Source of the DNA: a bacterium
GTDB lineage: Bacteria > Bacteroidota > Ignavibacteria > Ignavibacteriales > Ignavibacteriaceae
Length of the DNA stretch: 64,000 nt
Reading direction: 5' to 3'
NCBI GenBank assembly: GCA_016716565.1
Contig: JADJWC010000001.1
Coordinates: 806,001-870,000, forward strand
The first letter of the stretch is position 1; each line of letters begins with the position of its first letter. Shown piece by piece: positions 8,090-17,966 of the stretch. Made by a program: the position numbers and the translations under genes. The notes under the pieces are model-generated. The model searched no databases, was not told the origin of the DNA, and saw only the letters and a program-made list of their open reading frames with translations.

Positions 8090-9283
8090 TTAAGGTTCTA
8101 CTAAAATCAATTCCTTCTGCGGAGGAGATATAAACTCGCAGCCAGTTTTTGTGATATAAACTTCTTCTTCAATTGTTGCAACGCCGTAACCTTCAATCGG
8201 TAGTCTAGGTTCAATTGTAAAAACTTGTCCTTCTTCCAAAGACATAAAAGGTGCATTGCCATATCTTTCCCACGCAGGGAACATTCCCGCAACTCCATCG
8301 TGAACAGTTTTGCCAACCTGGTGACCAAGTCCGTGAGGATATTCAGGATAACCATTTTGTGTTATGTACGATCTTGCAATCGTATCCATATCAACACCTT
8401 TTACTCCGGGTTTTACTGCATCAGCAACTTTTTGAATTGAATCGCGGATAACATTAAATCCTTTTTGGACAGCCTCAGGTGCTTTTGTTTCGCCGTCGTT
8501 TAATATGTACCATGTTCTCTGCAAATCGGAACAGTAGCCTTTGTACTTAATTCCGAAATCCATATTAACTATGGTTCCATTTGTGATAACTTTATCACTT
8601 GGACCTTCGTGCGGACCGTTTGGATTCGGACCAGCGAAAACAGCAGGACAATGACCTTCTTCCCACGCAGCTTCAAATCCTTTTTCAGTGTGGAGTTTTC
8701 TGACATAGTTCGCAACCTCTATTTCCGTCATTCCGGGTTTCATAAATTTTGTAACTGCATCGAAAATATTTAATGTCTCTTTGATTGCCTCTTTCATTAA
8801 TGCGACTTCTGTTGCTGATTTTCTTCCTCTCAAAGCAGAAATAATTTCTTCTGAGCTAACGAGTCGTTTTGCATATTCAGTACCTTCGAGATGCTCGAGA
8901 AGAATCTGGTACATTCCATAAGTTAAACCATCAGCAAGCACAGAAGTTTTGGAAAAATTTATTGCAATCTTGGCCGGATTCTTTCTGGCAATATAATCTC
9001 TGAAGGGTTCACGAATTGATTTAAGGTAGGGAATAATATTTTTATACAAACCTGGTTTCTTAAAATTTCCTTCTTCCATTGAACCAACAATTGCCGTTGT
9101 ATCACCATCTTTATTAATACACAATGCTGCCTGCCAGGTTGAATTTACCCCGGAGATCATGTCCATCACAGGATCGGTCATCATCGAGCTCTCTCGGACA
9201 AATGTCAGCCACATATCAATATTTTTTTCTTTTAGAATATCTACTGCCTGGTTGATTTTTTCTTTAAGAATAGTGTTATCCAT
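8090..9283 (-). CDS. M24 family metallopeptidase (Xaa-Pro aminopeptidase/prolidase-like)
   Basis: 397 residues: an N-terminal creatinase-like domain (1-160) and a C-terminal pita-bread domain. All five metal ligands of the M24 family are visible: Asp in NMDFGIKYKGYCSD (two Asp), His in PHGLGHQVG, Glu in FTIEPRLP and Glu in ATIEEEVYIT. The enzyme should remove X-Pro or X-type N-terminal residues using a dimetal centre in the cytoplasm. The substrate is not certain, since the family includes PepP, PepQ and relatives. An AACAGGAG ribosome-binding site precedes the ATG. Confidence 0.88.
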   Translation of the reverse strand: MDNTILKEKINQAVDILKEKNIDMWLTFVRESSMMTDPVMDMISGVNSTWQAALCINKDGDTTAIVGSMEEGNFKKPGLYKNIIPYLKSIREPFRDYIARKNPAKIAINFSKTSVLADGLTYGMYQILLEHLEGTEYAKRLVSSEEIISALRGRKSATEVALMKEAIKETLNIFDAVTKFMKPGMTEIEVANYVRKLHTEKGFEAAWEEGHCPAVFAGPNPNGPHEGPSDKVITNGTIVNMDFGIKYKGYCSDLQRTWYILNDGETKAPEAVQKGFNVIRDSIQKVADAVKPGVKGVDMDTIARSYITQNGYPEYPHGLGHQVGKTVHDGVAGMFPAWERYGNAPFMSLEEGQVFTIEPRLPIEGYGVATIEEEVYITKTGCEFISPPQKELILVEP

Positions 9284-9579
9284 GAAAACTCCTGTTCATT
9301 AATAATTGGAAGAAAGACTATTGCAATTTATCAATTAAACGCAGAATATTCTATTTTTCAATGGAAATCTGTAAGTGCCAGAGGTGATATTTATCAAAAC
9401 AATCTATTGCTTTTGCTGATAATTAAGGTTTTGAGTGACCTATTTCGTAAGTTTCTCATAACAAATAAAAAGATTTTTTATTTATCAATTAAATCATTTG
9501 GGGAAATTGATTTTAGAATTCTAACTACAAAAAAAATTTCATTACCAACAAGTCAAACAATTAATACACAGAGGTTTAC

Positions 9580-10920
9580 ATGTCAGAATACTTAGAAAAA
9601 ATATTAAAGGATGTTAAAACAAAAAATCCAAACGAGCCGGAATTTCATCAGGCAGTTCAGGAAGTTCTCGAATCACTTGAAGTTGTGCTTCAGCGTCATT
9701 CCGAATACAGATCATTAAAAATTCTTGAGAGAATGGTAGAGCCGGAAAGAGTTATTATGTTCCGAGTTCCGTGGATGGATGATCAGGGAGAAATTCATAT
9801 CAACCGTGGATACAGAATTGAAATGAACAGTGCGATTGGACCATACAAAGGCGGATTACGTTTTCACCCGTCTGTTACTCTCGGCATATTAAAGTTTTTA
9901 GCGTTTGAGCAGGTATTTAAAAATTCACTAACTACGCTTCCAATGGGCGGCGGTAAAGGCGGATCGGATTTCAATCCAAAAGGAAAAAGTGATAACGAAA
10001 TTATGCGCTTCTGTCAAAGCTTTATGACTGAACTTTTCAGACACATTGGTCCTGATACAGACGTACCAGCAGGAGATATCGGTGTTGGTGCAAGAGAAAT
10101 TGGATTTCTTTATGGACAATACAAACGATTGAAAAATGAATTCACCGGAGTTCTTACCGGAAAAGGATTAAATTGGGGTGGATCGTTAATTCGTCCGGAA
10201 GCAACAGGATTTGGATGTGTTTACTTTGCACAGGAAATGCTGAAGACTAAAAAGACTTCCTTTGATGGAAAGACTGTAGCTGTTTCAGGTTTTGGTAATG
10301 TTGCATGGGGAGCTGTAATGAAAGTAAACGAGCTTGGTGGAAAAGTTGTTACTCTTTCCGGTCCGGATGGATACATCTATGATCCTGATGGAGTGAAAGG
10401 TGAGAAGATAGATTATATGTTAAAGCTGCGTTCAAGCAATAAAGATATTGTTGAAGATTACGCAAAAGAATTCAAAGTAAAATTCTTCCCTGGTAAAAGA
10501 CCATGGGAAGTTAAAGTTGATGTTGCTCTGCCTTGTGCGACACAGAATGAAATTTTTGCAGAAGATGCAAAAGAATTAGTGAAGAACGGCTGCATCTGTG
10601 TTTGCGAAGGTGCAAATATGCCAACTACAATTGAAGCTTATGATATTTTCAAAGAAGCTAAAATTCTTTATGCACCTGGAAAAGCTTCTAACGCCGGAGG
10701 TGTTGCAACATCTGGATTGGAAATGTCGCAGAACAGTATGCGTCTGCCATGGTCAAGAGAAGAAGTTGATAAACGTCTTCACGAGATTATGGTTAGAATC
10801 CATGACACTTGTGTATCAACAGCAGAAAGATTCGGAGCTCCGGGTAATTACGTTAACGGTGCAAACATTGCCGGATTCTTAAAAGTTGCTGATGCAATGA
10901 TTGATCAGGGGCTTGTTTAA
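9580..10920 (+). CDS. gdhA: Glutamate dehydrogenase 1 (NAD-type by residues)
   Basis: 446-residue hexameric GDH. The catalytic Lys is in MGGGKGGSD (Lys126) and the catalytic Asp in VPAGDIGVG (Asp166); GANMPTTIEA and SQNSMRLPW follow. The Rossmann region reads SGFGNVAWG (Phe238) and LSGPDGYIYDP (Pro262), as in the NAD-specific Clostridium symbiosum enzyme, where these two positions influence coenzyme choice. The second copy at 16386 has Ser at both sites. The likely direction is oxidative deamination of glutamate to 2-oxoglutarate, by inference. The start is ATG with AGAGG upstream. A terminator follows, and the receiver/PPDK_N gene begins ~210 bases downstream. Confidence 0.95.
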   Translation: MSEYLEKILKDVKTKNPNEPEFHQAVQEVLESLEVVLQRHSEYRSLKILERMVEPERVIMFRVPWMDDQGEIHINRGYRIEMNSAIGPYKGGLRFHPSVTLGILKFLAFEQVFKNSLTTLPMGGGKGGSDFNPKGKSDNEIMRFCQSFMTELFRHIGPDTDVPAGDIGVGAREIGFLYGQYKRLKNEFTGVLTGKGLNWGGSLIRPEATGFGCVYFAQEMLKTKKTSFDGKTVAVSGFGNVAWGAVMKVNELGGKVVTLSGPDGYIYDPDGVKGEKIDYMLKLRSSNKDIVEDYAKEFKVKFFPGKRPWEVKVDVALPCATQNEIFAEDAKELVKNGCICVCEGANMPTTIEAYDIFKEAKILYAPGKASNAGGVATSGLEMSQNSMRLPWSREEVDKRLHEIMVRIHDTCVSTAERFGAPGNYVNGANIAGFLKVADAMIDQGLV

Positions 10921-10951
10921 TTAAAAATTAACAATTTACAATTAATAATTA
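10921..10951. repeat. AT-rich ATTAACAATT-type repeat
   Basis: TTAAAAATTAACAATTTAC followed by AATTAATAATTAA. An inverted relative lies at 11021-11057 (TTCTTAATTGTTCATTGTTAATT), and a direct relative at 54830-54866. This is low-complexity sequence, so homology is uncertain. Confidence 0.4.
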
Positions 10952-10976
10952 AGCGGTTCTTCGAACCGCTTTTTTA
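10952..10976 (+). terminator. Terminator after gdhA1
   Basis: Perfect 8-bp stem AGCGGTTC / GAACCGCT with a TTC loop, followed by TTTTTTATTTT. Confidence 0.9.
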
Positions 10977-11020
10977 TTTTGAGTTTCCTAAATCGATAGT
11001 AAATACAAAAAAAAGATTCT

Positions 11021-11057
11021 GATAATTATTCATTCTTAATTGTTCATTGTTAATTGG
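11021..11057. repeat. AT-rich repeat, inverted relative of 10921-10951
   Basis: GATAATTATTCATTCTTAA followed by TTGTTCATTGTTAATT. It is the approximate reverse complement of the repeat beside the gdhA1 terminator, so the two could pair across the terminator. Confidence 0.35.
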
Positions 11058-11130
11058 GAACTGCTTTTCACCTGCTCTTTTTCTATATTAGACAGTAAGA
11101 AAAAACAAACCTAACATCACACACTGAAAA

Positions 11131-14120
11131 ATGAATAAAGAATTTTCAATAAAAGAAATCAAGCTCGAGAATATTTTTCACGCCCGGCTTAAAAAGTTCC
11201 AGAAACTAATGCATTACAAGATTCAAAATATTCTTCTTGTATCCAGCATTTATGACTATTACCTGTTTGAAGAAGACGGAAGACTTTATGAATTAATAAG
11301 AAGCGAATATCAGAATTTAAATCTTAGTCAGGCACCAGAAATAACTCACGTTACCACCGGCGAGGAAGCTTTGCAGCTGCTCCAGGCGGAAAATGAATTT
11401 GATCTGATCATCACCACATTGCACATTGAAGACATGCATGTCGTTAAATTCGCTAACCAGGTAAAAGCTGATGGTATTGAGCTTCCAATTGTACTTCTGG
11501 CTTATGATAACAAAGAAAGAAAAGAACTAACCACTCATTATGACACTTCAGTGTTTGAAAGAATTTTTATCTGGAGCGGCGATTATCATCTTCTTATTGG
11601 AATAATTAAATATCTTGAAGACAGAATGAACGTAGTTGAAGACACAAAAGATATGGGTGTGCAGGTCATCATTCTTGTTGAGGATAATGTAAAATTTTAT
11701 TCTTCCTATTTGCCTCTTGTTTATACTGAGATATTCAATCAGTCCCAGCGGCTAATATCAGAAGGAATTAATATCACACACAAATATCTGAGAATGAGAG
11801 CCAGGCCCAAGATTCTTCTTTGCACAACTTATGAAGAGGCGTGGCATTATTTTGAAATGTACGAGGAGAATGTACTTGGAATTATTACAGATAATAATTT
11901 CAGGCATTATGGGGTGCGTGACCTTGAAGCAGGACTTAAATTCGCAACGGCAGTCAAGGAAAGACATAAAGATATACCCATCCTGATTCAGACAAGTGAT
12001 CAGAATCTTGAAGATAAAGTAAAAAGAATCGGTGCCTCATATCTCTATAAAAATTCACCGCGTCTGCTTCATGATCTGCGAGAATTTATGCTCGATCATT
12101 TTGGGTTTGGTGATTTTGTTTTCGAATTGAAAGATGGAACAGCTGTAGGTCGTGCTGTAAATTTGAGAGAACTTGCCGATCAGATTGCAAAATTCCGGAG
12201 GAAAGTCTTCTTCATCATGCAGAAGGTAATCACTTTTCAAGATGGCTGAAGGCAAGAACAGAATTTTATCTTGCTCATCAACTTAGACCGAGAAAAGTGA
12301 CAGACTATGAATCCCCGGAACATTTACGGAAGGATCTCATAAATTCAATAATAAGTTATCTCGAGGAAAGAACGAAAGGTGTAATCTCAGATTTTAAAAA
12401 GGAAACGTTCGATCCTAAAAACAGTTTTGCTAGAATTGGTGGCGGCTCGCTTGGCGGAAAAGCCCGTGGGCTTGGTTTCATTAATACTCTGATTGCTAAC
12501 TACAATATCAAATATATCTTTAAAGGCATCGAAATTTCAGTTCCTTCTGCAGTTGTAATCGGTACTGAAGTTTTTGATCAGTTTATTTCTGAAAATAGTC
12601 TGGAAAGCTATGCGTTTACTGAAAGCAACGACATTAAAATCACACAAAAGTTTATTGAAGCATTTCATTTCCCAAAAGAAATAAAACAGAAACTTTATGA
12701 CTTTCTCGAAATAATTAAAGAACCACTTGCTGTAAGGTCTTCAAGCTTGTTGGAAGATGCACAGTTTCAACCATTTGCCGGCGTTTATCAGACTTATATG
12801 CTGCCGAACAGTAATCCTGATATTAATGTACGTCTTGAAGAACTGCTGCAAACAATAAAAGCTGTATATGCTTCTACATATCATCAAAAAGCAAAAGATT
12901 ATATGAAAGCAACGGCTTACCGTCTCGAGGAAGAAAAGATGGCGGTGATTGTTCAAAGACTTGTGGGTTCCGAACACAAAAGAAAATTTTATCCTGATTT
13001 TGCCGGAGTAGGAAAGTCATTCAACTTTTACCCGGTTCCTCCGCAAAAATCTGATGACGGAATTGCTCTGGTTGCACTTGGACTTGGTAAAACCGTAGTC
13101 GAAGGAGGAAACACAGTTCGTTTTTGTCCAAGATATCCGAAACACCTTCTTCAGTTTTTTTCAACAAAAGAAACACTTATGCATGCTCAACAGGATTTCT
13201 TTGCTCTTGATCTTAATGGAAAGCTTGACCATCATCCCGAATCAACAAAAGATCCTCTTGTAAAAAAATATGATTTATTAGAATCAGAAGCTGACGGAAC
13301 TTTGTATACAGTCGGTTCAACATATTCTCCTGAAGATGAGGCGGTTTATGATGGAATTTCACGTGAAGGAATCAGAGTTGTTACCTTCTCACCAATTTTA
13401 AAACATAAAATGTTTCCGCTGCCAGAAATTCTGAATATGCTTTTAGGTTTGGGAACGTGGGGAATGGGCTCGCCAGTTGAAATTGAATTTGCTGTCAACC
13501 TGAGTGTTCCTTCTGACAAACCAAAAGAATTTGCAATGCTGCAGATGAGACCTCTTGTAATAAGCAGGGAAGTAGATGAGCTTAATATCGAAGTCAAGAA
13601 TGATGAACTCATCTGTCAGAGTACGCAAGTGCTTGGCAACGGTGCCATCGATGGAATTTTTGATCTAGTTATGGTTGACCATAATAAATTCGATAGGGGA
13701 AAAAGCAAATTAGTTGCAATGGAAATTGCAAAACTGAACACAAAACTTCTAAGTGAAAAAAAACCGTATATTCTTATTGGTTTGGGTAGATGGGGTTCAC
13801 TCGATCCGTGGCTTGGAATACCGGTTACCTGGGATCAGATATCAGGCGCTTCTGCGATAGTTGAATCCGGTTTTAAAGATTTTGAAGTCGAACCATCTCA
13901 GGGTTCACACTTTTTCCAGAACATTACTTCATTCCGTGTAGGTTATTTCACTGTAGATGCTTCGCATAAAATCGGATTTATTGACTGGGACTGGCTTGAC
14001 TCACAGCCAGTCGTTGAAGAGTTTGAGTTAACCAGACATATAAAGTTTGCAAAACCAATGACGGTTAAAATAAACGGTCATAAAAATATCGGGATAATTT
14101 TGAAGCCGGGCATTACATAA
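11131..14120 (+). pseudogene. Receiver-receiver-PPDK_N protein, copy 1, split by a -1 frameshift
   Basis: Two reading frames (11131-12249 and 12297-14120) together match the intact 998-residue protein at 17967 along its whole length. The first frame ends in an unrelated tail after DQIAK. Shifting by one base at the AAAA run 12189-12192 restores KIPEESLLHHAEGNHFS, which aligns with copy 2 (KIVPIESIKYHAEKNHFS), and the frame then runs on without a break. Domains: two receiver-like domains (~30-165 and ~190-350; the second keeps Asp in GIITDNNF) and a PPDK_N nucleotide-binding domain (LAVRSSSLLED, PFAGVYQTY, LQMRPL). The C-terminal domain holds QGSHFFQNIT. It may be a sequencing error, a true pseudogene, a two-polypeptide gene or programmed slippage. 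The histidine kinase starts 2 bases after its stop. Confidence 0.8.
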
Positions 14121-14122
14121 AA

Positions 14123-15574
14123 ATGAACGACATTCTGTTAAAAAAAGATTTGATGAATATTGACCTGCTCTTTGGTCAGCTCTGGGAAATTTCTGTCGAC
14201 GGAATGAGACTAATTGACGAGAAAGGTAAAATATTATTGGTGAACGATTCCTTCTGTAAAATTTTTCAGATTGAAAAAGAAAATTTACTTGGGAAACCTT
14301 TTTCGATTGTTTATGCTGATGGAGAACAGGAAGAGGCACTTGAAGTATATCAGCGGGACATTCACAAGAACGAGCTCAAGACATTATTTGAACGTGAAAA
14401 CATACTCTGGAATGGCAAAAAAGTATGGTTCGAATTTTCAAATTCCTTTCTCACTCTGCCTGATGGCAGCAAGATCACTCTAAGTATAATTAAAGATATT
14501 TCAGAAAGAAAAAAATCAGAAATTGAGCTGCGTGAAAGCGAAGCAAAGTTTAAAATGCTTTTTAATAATGCGAATGATGCTGTCTTTGTAACTCAGCTTT
14601 CAAACGAAAAATCGTATGGTGACTTCATTGAGGTAAATCAAGTTGCCTGCAAAAGATTAGGTTATTCGAAAGAAGAATTTCTGCAATTGAGTCCCTCGGC
14701 CATTGTTTCCCAGAAAAGTATAAGTGATTTTAATACGAAGACTGAACAGCTGTTGAAAGAAAGCCATGTAATTTACGATACAGTTCATCGAGCAAAAGAT
14801 AAGAAATTAATTCCGGTGGAAGTAAATTCACATTTATTTTACTATAACGACAAACCTACTGTTCTCTCAATAGCGAGAGATATTACCGAACGGAAGCAAG
14901 CCGAAGAAAAATTAAAACGCACAAGTAAATTGTTAAGAGAACTTGCAACACATCTTCAATCTGTGCGTGAAGAAGAACGGACGATGATAGCTCAGGAAAT
15001 TCACGATGAACTGGGTCAGGTGCTGACTGCTTTAAAAATCTATATTGCACTACTTGCAAATAAACTTGATAAAAATCAGGAACCGCTAAAAGAAAAAATA
15101 AATTCACTTTCCGAATTGATTGATGCCTCAGTTGAATCTGTCCAGAAAATTTCATCAAAATTAAGGCCCGGGATTCTTGATGAACTTGGACTTGCAGCGG
15201 CAATCGAATGGCAAACTGAAGAATTTGAGAAAATGACAAGCATTAAATGTTCACTTGTTCTTCCGAAAGAAGAAATAATTCTTGAAAAAAATAAATCCAC
15301 TGCAATCTTCAGAATATTGCAGGAAGCATTAACAAACATTGCGCGTCATTCCCGGGCGACCAAAGCGGCAATATCTTTGCTTAATCACCAATCAAATATT
15401 TCGCTGGAAATTCTTGATAATGGAATTGGAATCACTCAGGAACAGATTAAAGATTTTAAATCACTCGGTATTCATGGTATGGAAGAAAGAGCTTTGGTAT
15501 TTGGCGGAGAAGTTTCAGTTGAAGGAATTGCAGGTAAAGGGACAACAGTTAAAGTAGTAATTCCGGTGGATTAG
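14123..15574 (+). CDS. PAS-PAS histidine kinase of the HisKA_3 (NarX/DegS-like) class
   Basis: 483 residues without membrane segments, so a cytoplasmic sensor. PAS 1 lies at about 15-130 (DGMRLIDEKGKILLVND, ending IKDISERKKSE). PAS 2 lies at about 140-255 (FKMLFNNANDAVFV, ending ARDITERKQAE). The HisKA_3 dimerisation domain has phosphoacceptor His294 in AQEIHDELGQ, and the HATPase_c domain has EALTNIARHS and DNGIG. The partner is the LuxR-type regulator that starts 6 bases downstream. It is tightly coupled to the upstream receiver/PPDK_N gene, so that protein could be a second phosphorylation target. The PAS ligand is unknown. Confidence 0.92.
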   Translation: MNDILLKKDLMNIDLLFGQLWEISVDGMRLIDEKGKILLVNDSFCKIFQIEKENLLGKPFSIVYADGEQEEALEVYQRDIHKNELKTLFERENILWNGKKVWFEFSNSFLTLPDGSKITLSIIKDISERKKSEIELRESEAKFKMLFNNANDAVFVTQLSNEKSYGDFIEVNQVACKRLGYSKEEFLQLSPSAIVSQKSISDFNTKTEQLLKESHVIYDTVHRAKDKKLIPVEVNSHLFYYNDKPTVLSIARDITERKQAEEKLKRTSKLLRELATHLQSVREEERTMIAQEIHDELGQVLTALKIYIALLANKLDKNQEPLKEKINSLSELIDASVESVQKISSKLRPGILDELGLAAAIEWQTEEFEKMTSIKCSLVLPKEEIILEKNKSTAIFRILQEALTNIARHSRATKAAISLLNHQSNISLEILDNGIGITQEQIKDFKSLGIHGMEERALVFGGEVSVEGIAGKGTTVKVVIPVD

Positions 15575-15580
15575 ATTAAA

Positions 15581-16228
15581 ATGACTGTTAAAAAAATAAA
15601 AATTCTTATTGCAGATGATCATGCAATTGTCCGGGAAGGATTGAAGCAAATCGTTGCCGATGAGAAAGATATTTTAGTATCAGGTGAAGCAGAAAATTCT
15701 GAAAAGATGATGGAACTTCTTCAGAATGAAAGATGGAATCTAGTAATTCTTGATATTAATATGCCGGGCAAAAGCGGTCTAGAAGCATTGAAAGATATTA
15801 GGATGCTTTATCCTGATTTACCCGTTCTCATTTTAAGTATGTTCAGTGAGGATCAGTACGGAATAAGAGCAATAAAAGCTGGTGCGTCCGGCTATCTTAA
15901 AAAAGTAAGTGCACCGAATGAACTTGTAACCGCAATTAGAAAAATTGTTTCCGGAGGGAAATACATAAATCCATCTCTTGCAGAAAAGCTTGCTGAAAAA
16001 TTTGGTAAGACTGAGAAGGAACTTCCACACGATAAACTTTCTGACAGAGAATATCAGATAATGTGTAACATTGCACTCGGTAAATCGGCTGAAGAAATAG
16101 CAGAAGAATTATCAATTAGCATCAATACAGTTTATACTTACAGGAATCGGATACTGGAAAAGATGTCAATGAAATCAAATGTTGAGCTGACACAATACGT
16201 ACTTAGTAATAAACTGGTTGAAATTTAA
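15581..16228 (+). CDS. NarL/FixJ-family response regulator
   Basis: 215 residues: a receiver domain (1-125) with acidic pocket ADDHAIVREG, phosphoacceptor Asp58 in VILDINMPG and Lys in GYLKKVS, then a GerE/LuxR helix-turn-helix at ~148-208 (LSDREYQIMCNIALGKSAEEIAEEL, ISINTVYTYRNRILEKM). It is a DNA-binding regulator paired with the HisKA_3 kinase just upstream. Its targets cannot be read here, but the flanking glutamate dehydrogenase genes are the obvious candidates by position. The gene is followed by a 157-base gap before gdhA2. Confidence 0.93.
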   Translation: MTVKKIKILIADDHAIVREGLKQIVADEKDILVSGEAENSEKMMELLQNERWNLVILDINMPGKSGLEALKDIRMLYPDLPVLILSMFSEDQYGIRAIKAGASGYLKKVSAPNELVTAIRKIVSGGKYINPSLAEKLAEKFGKTEKELPHDKLSDREYQIMCNIALGKSAEEIAEELSISINTVYTYRNRILEKMSMKSNVELTQYVLSNKLVEI

Positions 16229-16385
16229 TCCTCTCTTGAATCAGAACTACTTGTAACAAATTCTGTTACACAACTTTCACAGTTTCTATTCTTTTCTTAC
16301 ACAATCCAAAAGATTAGTTTCAACCAAAGATTATTCAATTATAATCACAATGCTAATTATTAATTCAAAATTTTCCGGAGGTAAA

Positions 16386-17747
16386 ATGTCCGAATACGTA
16401 AAAGACTTAATGGCTGAATTAAAGGCGAAACATCCCGCTCAGCCGGAATTCCACCAGGCAGTACAGGAAGTTGCCGAATCGTTATCACTTGTACTGGAGA
16501 GACATCCCGAATACCGCTCAGCAAAAATTCTCGAAAGAATTATTGAACCCGAAAGAGTTTTAATCTTCAGAGTTCCATGGGTTGATGATCAGGGAGAGAT
16601 CCACATCAACATCGGTTACAGAATTGAAATGAACAGTGCAATTGGTCCTTACAAAGGTGGTTTAAGATTTCACCCATCTGTAAATCTTGGAATTTTAAAA
16701 TTCCTTGCATTCGAACAGGTATTCAAAAATAGTTTAACCTCATTGCCGATGGGCGGTGGAAAAGGCGGATCTGATTTTGATCCCAAAGGAAAAAGTGATT
16801 TAAAGATTATGAGATTCTGCCAGGCATTTATGAGTGAATTGTTCAGGCATATTGGTCCTGATACAGATGTTCCTGCAGGAGATATCGGTGTTGGCGGAAG
16901 AGAAATTGGTTATCTGTTTGGTCAGTATAAAAAATTAAGAAATGAATTCACCGGTGTTTTAACAGGTAAAGGTTTGAACTGGGGCGGTTCATTAATTCGA
17001 CCTGAAGCCACCGGTTATGGAGCCGTTTATTTTGCAGCAGAAATGTTGACAACCAAAGGACAAACACTCGAAGGAAAAACCTGTCTTGTTTCTGGCAGCG
17101 GAAATGTTGCACAATATACTATTGAGAAACTTATTGAACTTGGTGCAAAACCTGTAACACTTTCAGATTCTAACGGATATATTTATGATGAAGAAGGAAT
17201 CAACAAAGAAAAACTTAACTTCATTATGGAATTAAAAAATGTGCGACGCGGCAGAATAAAAGAATATGTTGATAAATACAAAAAAGCAGTTTATAAAGAT
17301 ATCGATCCATACCTTGACCATAATCCATTGTGGGATCACAAAGCACAATGCGCATTCCCGAGTGCAACTCAGAATGAAATAAACTGGATTGATGCACAGA
17401 ATCTTGTAAAGAATGGTGTCTATGTTGTGAGTGAAGGCGCCAATATGCCGACAACTATCGAAGGTGTTAACATCTTTCTTGAGAACAAAATTCTTTACGG
17501 ACCGGGCAAAGCAGCAAATGCCGGCGGTGTTTCTGTTTCAGGTCTTGAAATGTCGCAGAACAGTATGCGTCTGCCCTGGACAAGAGAAGAAGTCGATAAC
17601 AGGCTTAGGATGATTATGAAAAACATACACAAGACCTGTGTTGAAATGGCTGATAGATTTGGAACACCAGGCAATTATGTAAACGGTGCAAACATCGGCG
17701 GCTTCCTGAAAGTTGCAGATGCGATGATTGATCAGGGTGTTGTTTAA
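16386..17747 (+). CDS. gdhA: Glutamate dehydrogenase 2 (NADP-type by residues)
   Basis: 453 residues from the ATG at 16386. That start has a TCCGGAGGTAAA ribosome-binding site and aligns with copy 1, so an ATG 36 bases upstream was rejected. The active site matches copy 1 (MGGGKGGSD, VPAGDIGVG, GANMPTTIEG, SQNSMRLPW). The coenzyme site differs: VSGSGNVAQ has Ser238 and LSDSNGYIYDE has Ser262, as in E. coli-type NADP enzymes. The likely role is reductive ammonium assimilation, by inference. The two copies are recognisable paralogues with high similarity over their length. A long nested hairpin terminator follows, then the second receiver/PPDK_N gene. Confidence 0.95.
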   Translation: MSEYVKDLMAELKAKHPAQPEFHQAVQEVAESLSLVLERHPEYRSAKILERIIEPERVLIFRVPWVDDQGEIHINIGYRIEMNSAIGPYKGGLRFHPSVNLGILKFLAFEQVFKNSLTSLPMGGGKGGSDFDPKGKSDLKIMRFCQAFMSELFRHIGPDTDVPAGDIGVGGREIGYLFGQYKKLRNEFTGVLTGKGLNWGGSLIRPEATGYGAVYFAAEMLTTKGQTLEGKTCLVSGSGNVAQYTIEKLIELGAKPVTLSDSNGYIYDEEGINKEKLNFIMELKNVRRGRIKEYVDKYKKAVYKDIDPYLDHNPLWDHKAQCAFPSATQNEINWIDAQNLVKNGVYVVSEGANMPTTIEGVNIFLENKILYGPGKAANAGGVSVSGLEMSQNSMRLPWTREEVDNRLRMIMKNIHKTCVEMADRFGTPGNYVNGANIGGFLKVADAMIDQGVV

Positions 17748-17803
17748 GAACTTTCCCACATCGATGACGAAAAAACCGAAATAATTTAAATCATCGATTC
17801 AAT

Positions 17804-17879
17804 AGGCGAAGCAGGTTCAAGCCTCTCGAAGAGTCCGGCTGACTCTTCTGAGTCAGACGACCTCTGCTTCGCCTTTTTA
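17804..17879 (+). terminator. Long nested hairpin terminator after gdhA2
   Basis: The outer 11-bp stem AGGCGAAGCAG / CTGCTTCGCCT encloses an inner hairpin (CTGACTC TTCT GAGTCAG). It is followed by TTTTTATTG. At ~70 bases it is unusually long for an intrinsic terminator. Confidence 0.8.
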
Positions 17880-17966
17880 TTGAAGGAAATTGACAATTAA
17901 AAATTGTAAATTACATCTGGTTTCAATTCATAATATATTTTAAAAGAAATATTTAATCAGTAACTC

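Noticed and set aside
9407..9595. Small plus-strand frame before gdhA1 (62 codons)
   Set aside because: It overlaps the gdhA1 start in another frame, is rich in Lys, Ile and Phe as expected of AT-rich noncoding DNA, and shows no motif or ribosome-binding site.
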